Below, one piece after another: positions 5,490 through 7,543 of a stretch of DNA of 7,543 nt. Source of the DNA: Alphaproteobacteria bacterium (GTDB taxonomy: Bacteria > Pseudomonadota > Alphaproteobacteria > Rickettsiales > JAFLCR01). The DNA lies in contig JAFLCR010000115.1 in NCBI GenBank assembly GCA_017302755.1, forward strand, positions 1 to 7,543. The letters are read 5' to 3'. A program made the position numbers and the translations under genes. A model generated the notes under the pieces. That model made no database searches. It worked only from the letters and a program-made list of their open reading frames with translations, and was not told the origin of the DNA. Numbering within the stretch: position 1 is the stretch's first letter; each line of letters begins with the position of its first letter.

Positions 5490-5533
5490 ATGAAACGGAG
5501 TGCGTAAAATAGCCCGGCAGCGGGCGCGGATAT

Positions 5534-5621
5534 GGATGGGTGGCCGAGTGGTTTAAGGCAGCAGTCTTGAAAACTGCCGAGGTGCAAGCCTCCGTGAGTT
5601 CGAATCTCACCCCATCCGCCA
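5534..5621 (+). tRNA. tRNA-Ser, anticodon UGA, CCA encoded
   Basis: All elements fold. The acceptor stem is GGATGGG with CCCATCC, followed by discriminator G5618 and encoded CCA (5619-5621). The anticodon stem GCAGT/ACTGC encloses the loop CTTGAAA with anticodon TGA at 5568-5570. The long variable arm (GAGG...CCTC) is typical of class II serine tRNAs, and the T arm is GTGAG TTCGAAT CTCAC. It reads UCN serine codons, chiefly UCA. Any promoter is probably upstream of the fossil half-gene at 5447; GATACT at 5434-5439 is a weak -10 candidate. No T-rich terminator follows. Confidence 0.96.
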
Positions 5622-5642
5622 CCGCCCCGAAAATCACGCCGT

Positions 5643-5669
5643 GGGACACTTCTGGGACAGTTCGGGACA
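5643..5669. repeat. three phased GGGACA direct repeats
   Basis: GGGACA occurs at 5643-5648, 5654-5659 and 5664-5669, at intervals of 11 and 10 bp, about one helical turn, beginning 22 bp after the tRNA CCA. The middle copy and its neighbours share a preceding pyrimidine/G context. Helically phased short repeats usually mean a protein-binding array: an operator for the ATPase gene, or arm-type sites for a tyrosine recombinase using the tRNA as attachment site. The remainder of 5622-5735 holds no gene that I can see. Confidence 0.5.
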
Positions 5670-5722
5670 AACGCCCACCATCACCGACAAAAACTATCCC
5701 GATCTATTCTCGCAAATGGGTC

Positions 5723-5728
5723 TATAGT
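5723..5728 (+). promoter_or_regulatory. candidate -10 element for a leaderless ATPase mRNA
   Basis: TATAGT matches 5/6 of the -10 consensus and ends seven bases before the ATG at 5736, placing a start of transcription at the start codon itself. No Shine-Dalgarno sequence is present before that ATG, which fits a leaderless message. No good -35 hexamer is found at 16-18 bp, so an activator, perhaps binding the GGGACA repeats, might be needed. This is inference from position. Confidence 0.35.
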
Positions 5729-5735
5729 ATCCTTT

Positions 5736-7543
5736 ATGAAAACACCCACGATCAAATCACGCATAATTTTACCGTCTGCATCGCGCTGGCATTGGGCATT
5801 ACTTACCCTTTGCCTGATCGCGATTGTCGTGCATTTCGCGCTGCGTTGGACAGGACTTCCACCTGCGTTCGGCTTAGCAGCCGCAGATATTCCACTCCTT
5901 TCTGTCATTGCCCTCGGCGGTGTTCCGCTGGTGCTGCAAATACTGCGTAAACTATTACATAGAGATTTCGGCGCAGACTTGTTAGCCGTGCTTGCGCTGG
6001 TCACAGCGGCATGGGTGGGTGAATATCTCGCTGCCGTGCTTATCATCATCATGCTTTCCGGAGGTCAGGCATTAGAGGCCTACGCCATGCGGAAAGCATC
6101 CTCCGTATTGCTGGCGCTTGCAGAACGTATGCCTGCCACTGCACGCCGCAGGAACGGTGAACAGATCGAAGAAATTCCGCTGGCAGAAATTGCCATTGGC
6201 GATGAGATTGTCGTCTTCCCGCACGAGGCCGCGCCTGTTGACGGCGTGGTGATTGAGGGGCATGGCTCGATGGATGAGTCCTACCTCACCGGCGAGCCGT
6301 ATCAGGTTTCCAAAGCGCCGGGTGCGGCAGTGCTTTCAGGTGCGATCAACGGCGAGGCCGTGTTGGTGATTCGCGCCGAGAAACTGGCGCAGGATTCCCG
6401 CTACGCGCAGATCATGGAGGTGATGCAGGAAGCCGAACAGAAGCGCCCCGCCATGCGCCGGTTGGGGGATAAAATCGGCGCGGTATTCGCCCCGCTTGCT
6501 TTGTTGTTTGCCGTTGCCGCATGGTATTTCACCGGCGATGTCAGCCGCTTTCTCGCGGTGCTGGTGGTGGCAACGCCATGCCCGTTGCTGATTGCCATTC
6601 CCATTACCCTCATCAGCGCCATTTCGATGGCGGCTAAGCGCGGTATCATCATCAAAGACCCGACCGTGTTGGAGCTTCTACCCACCTGCCGTACTGCTAT
6701 TTTCGATAAGACCGGCACGCTGACCTACGGCAAGCCGGAGCTTACTGAGATTGTCCCCGTGCAGGGCATCGAACGAAACGAGATTCTACAACTGGCCGCA
6801 AGCCTTGAGCATTACTCAAAACACCCGCTGGCGAATGCCATTTTGCAGGCGGCGGAAAAAGCAAAACTTTCAGCGATTGACGCATCCGAAGTTTCCGAAA
6901 AGCCAGGTCAGGGACTTACCGGCATGGTCGGTGGGCATGAAATTCGCGTGACCCACCGCAAAAAGTTGCTTCAGCAAACGCCCGACATGGCATCCATCCT
7001 ACCGCCAACCGCAGCGGGGCTGGAATGCATTATCATGAAAGACGGGCAATACGCCGCCACTTTCCGCTTCCGTGATGCGCCGCGTGCGGATGGTAAGTCT
7101 TTCATCCACCATCTTGCGCCCTCGCATCAGTTCAATAAAATCATGCTGGTGTCCGGTGACCGCGAATCCGAAGTGACCTATCTGGCCGAGCTGCTTGGCA
7201 TCAAAGAAACCTTGGCTTCACAAAATCCGGAACAAAAAGTCGCCATCGTTCGTGCCGAAACCGCCAGCGCCCCCACGCTGTTTATGGGCGACGGCATCAA
7301 CGATGCACCGGCGCTGGCATCGGCCACCGTGGGTATTGCCTTCGGCCAGCATAGTTCGGTGACGGCGGAGGCCGCAGGCGCAGTCATCATGGAAAACTCA
7401 CTGGTGAAGGTGGATGAATTAATTCACATCTCCGCCGCCATGCGCCGCATCGTGCTGCAAAGCGCCATCGGCGGTATGGTGTTGAGCATTATTGCCATGG
7501 GCTTCGCGGCGGGTGGTTACATTACGCCGGTGATGGGCGCTTT
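5736..7543 (+). CDS. heavy-metal P1B-type ATPase with TPC membrane motif, 3' end outside window
   Basis: The frame is open for 602 codons from the ATG and leaves the window during the last membrane segments. Such pumps use ATP to export metal ions across the inner membrane. N-terminal hydrophobic segments (about 18-37, 52-70 and 80-108) are followed by the actuator domain with TGE (185-187), the pair of core helices with TPC (280-282) in VVATPCPLLIAIP, the phosphorylation motif DKTGT (D324), the SKHPLA nucleotide-domain motif (H363, P364), GQGLTG, VSGDRESE and GDGINDAP (518-525). All catalytic motifs are intact. It lacks any N-terminal HMA/CxxC metal-binding domain: only about 17 residues precede the first membrane helix. 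TPC replaces the CPC of copper and zinc pumps; TPC occurs in minority P1B subgroups, so the substrate cannot be named. The gene diverges from the phage block and follows tRNA-Ser by 114 bp. I see no ribosome site before the ATG. Confidence 0.93.
   Translation, partial: MKTPTIKSRIILPSASRWHWALLTLCLIAIVVHFALRWTGLPPAFGLAAADIPLLSVIALGGVPLVLQILRKLLHRDFGADLLAVLALVTAAWVGEYLAAVLIIIMLSGGQALEAYAMRKASSVLLALAERMPATARRRNGEQIEEIPLAEIAIGDEIVVFPHEAAPVDGVVIEGHGSMDESYLTGEPYQVSKAPGAAVLSGAINGEAVLVIRAEKLAQDSRYAQIMEVMQEAEQKRPAMRRLGDKIGAVFAPLALLFAVAAWYFTGDVSRFLAVLVVATPCPLLIAIPITLISAISMAAKRGIIIKDPTVLELLPTCRTAIFDKTGTLTYGKPELTEIVPVQGIERNEILQLAASLEHYSKHPLANAILQAAEKAKLSAIDASEVSEKPGQGLTGMVGGHEIRVTHRKKLLQQTPDMASILPPTAAGLECIIMKDGQYAATFRFRDAPRADGKSFIHHLAPSHQFNKIMLVSGDRESEVTYLAELLGIKETLASQNPEQKVAIVRAETASAPTLFMGDGINDAPALASATVGIAFGQHSSVTAEAAGAVIMENSLVKVDELIHISAAMRRIVLQSAIGGMVLSIIAMGFAAGGYITPVMGA

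Noticed and set aside
5261..5669. CRISPR array
   Set aside because: The repeats are nested inverted arms or 6-base units without regular spacers of 25-40 bp.
5342..5670. Minus-strand ORFs at 5342-5587 and 5422-5670
   Set aside because: They run through the tRNA, the tRNA fragment and the palindromic repeat, with translated copies of repeat sequence and no ribosome site.
5540..5950. Plus-strand ORF 5540-5950
   Set aside because: It starts inside the tRNA gene and overlaps the ATPase N-terminus in another frame.

Overview
The window looks like GC-rich alphaproteobacterial chromosome. Three things point that way: a minus-strand run of tail and head-tail completion genes of the kind found in gene transfer agents (GTAs) of the Rhodobacter capsulatus type and related prophages, an alphaproteobacterial-style 'GTCATTCCCG...CGGGAATGAC' intergenic palindrome, and the codon and GC character. 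I cannot name the genus.

Bases 1-5225, all on the minus strand, hold the phage/GTA-like block. In transcription order it reads: head-tail adaptor (phiE125 gp8/RcGTA g6 type), head closure/stopper (g7 type), DUF3168 tail terminator (g8 type), TP901-1 family tail tube (g9 type), an unrecognised 69-aa protein, a secreted HEAT-repeat protein, DUF2460 distal tail protein (g12 type), an unrecognised 160-aa protein, and a DUF2163 tail hub protein (g13 type) that runs off the window at base 1. The order matches the R. capsulatus GTA, with two departures. The place where the tail chaperones and tape-measure gene should be (between tail tube and DUF2460) is instead filled by the 69-aa ORF and the HEAT gene. 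An extra gene of unknown function sits between DUF2460 and DUF2163. No terminase, portal, protease or capsid gene lies upstream of the adaptor; a palindromic repeat and tRNA sequence are there instead.

The HEAT-repeat gene has a plausible promoter of its own (TTGACG-17 bp-TAGGTT), a signal peptide, and a clear rho-independent terminator (8-bp stem, GCGA loop, T7) just upstream of DUF2460. That is the architecture of a phage 'moron' or cargo cassette set into a structural operon, and it is the main candidate for something undescribed here.

Bases 5226-5735 are the boundary. They contain a 129-bp composite palindrome, a 43-bp 5' half of a tRNA-Ser gene (fossil), an intact tRNA-Ser(UGA) with encoded CCA, and three helically phased GGGACA repeats. 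This looks like a site of past rearrangement or integration at a tRNA gene.

From 5736 to the end (plus strand) runs an intact but window-truncated heavy-metal P1B-type ATPase. It has no N-terminal metal-binding domain and has TPC in place of the usual CPC in the membrane metal site.
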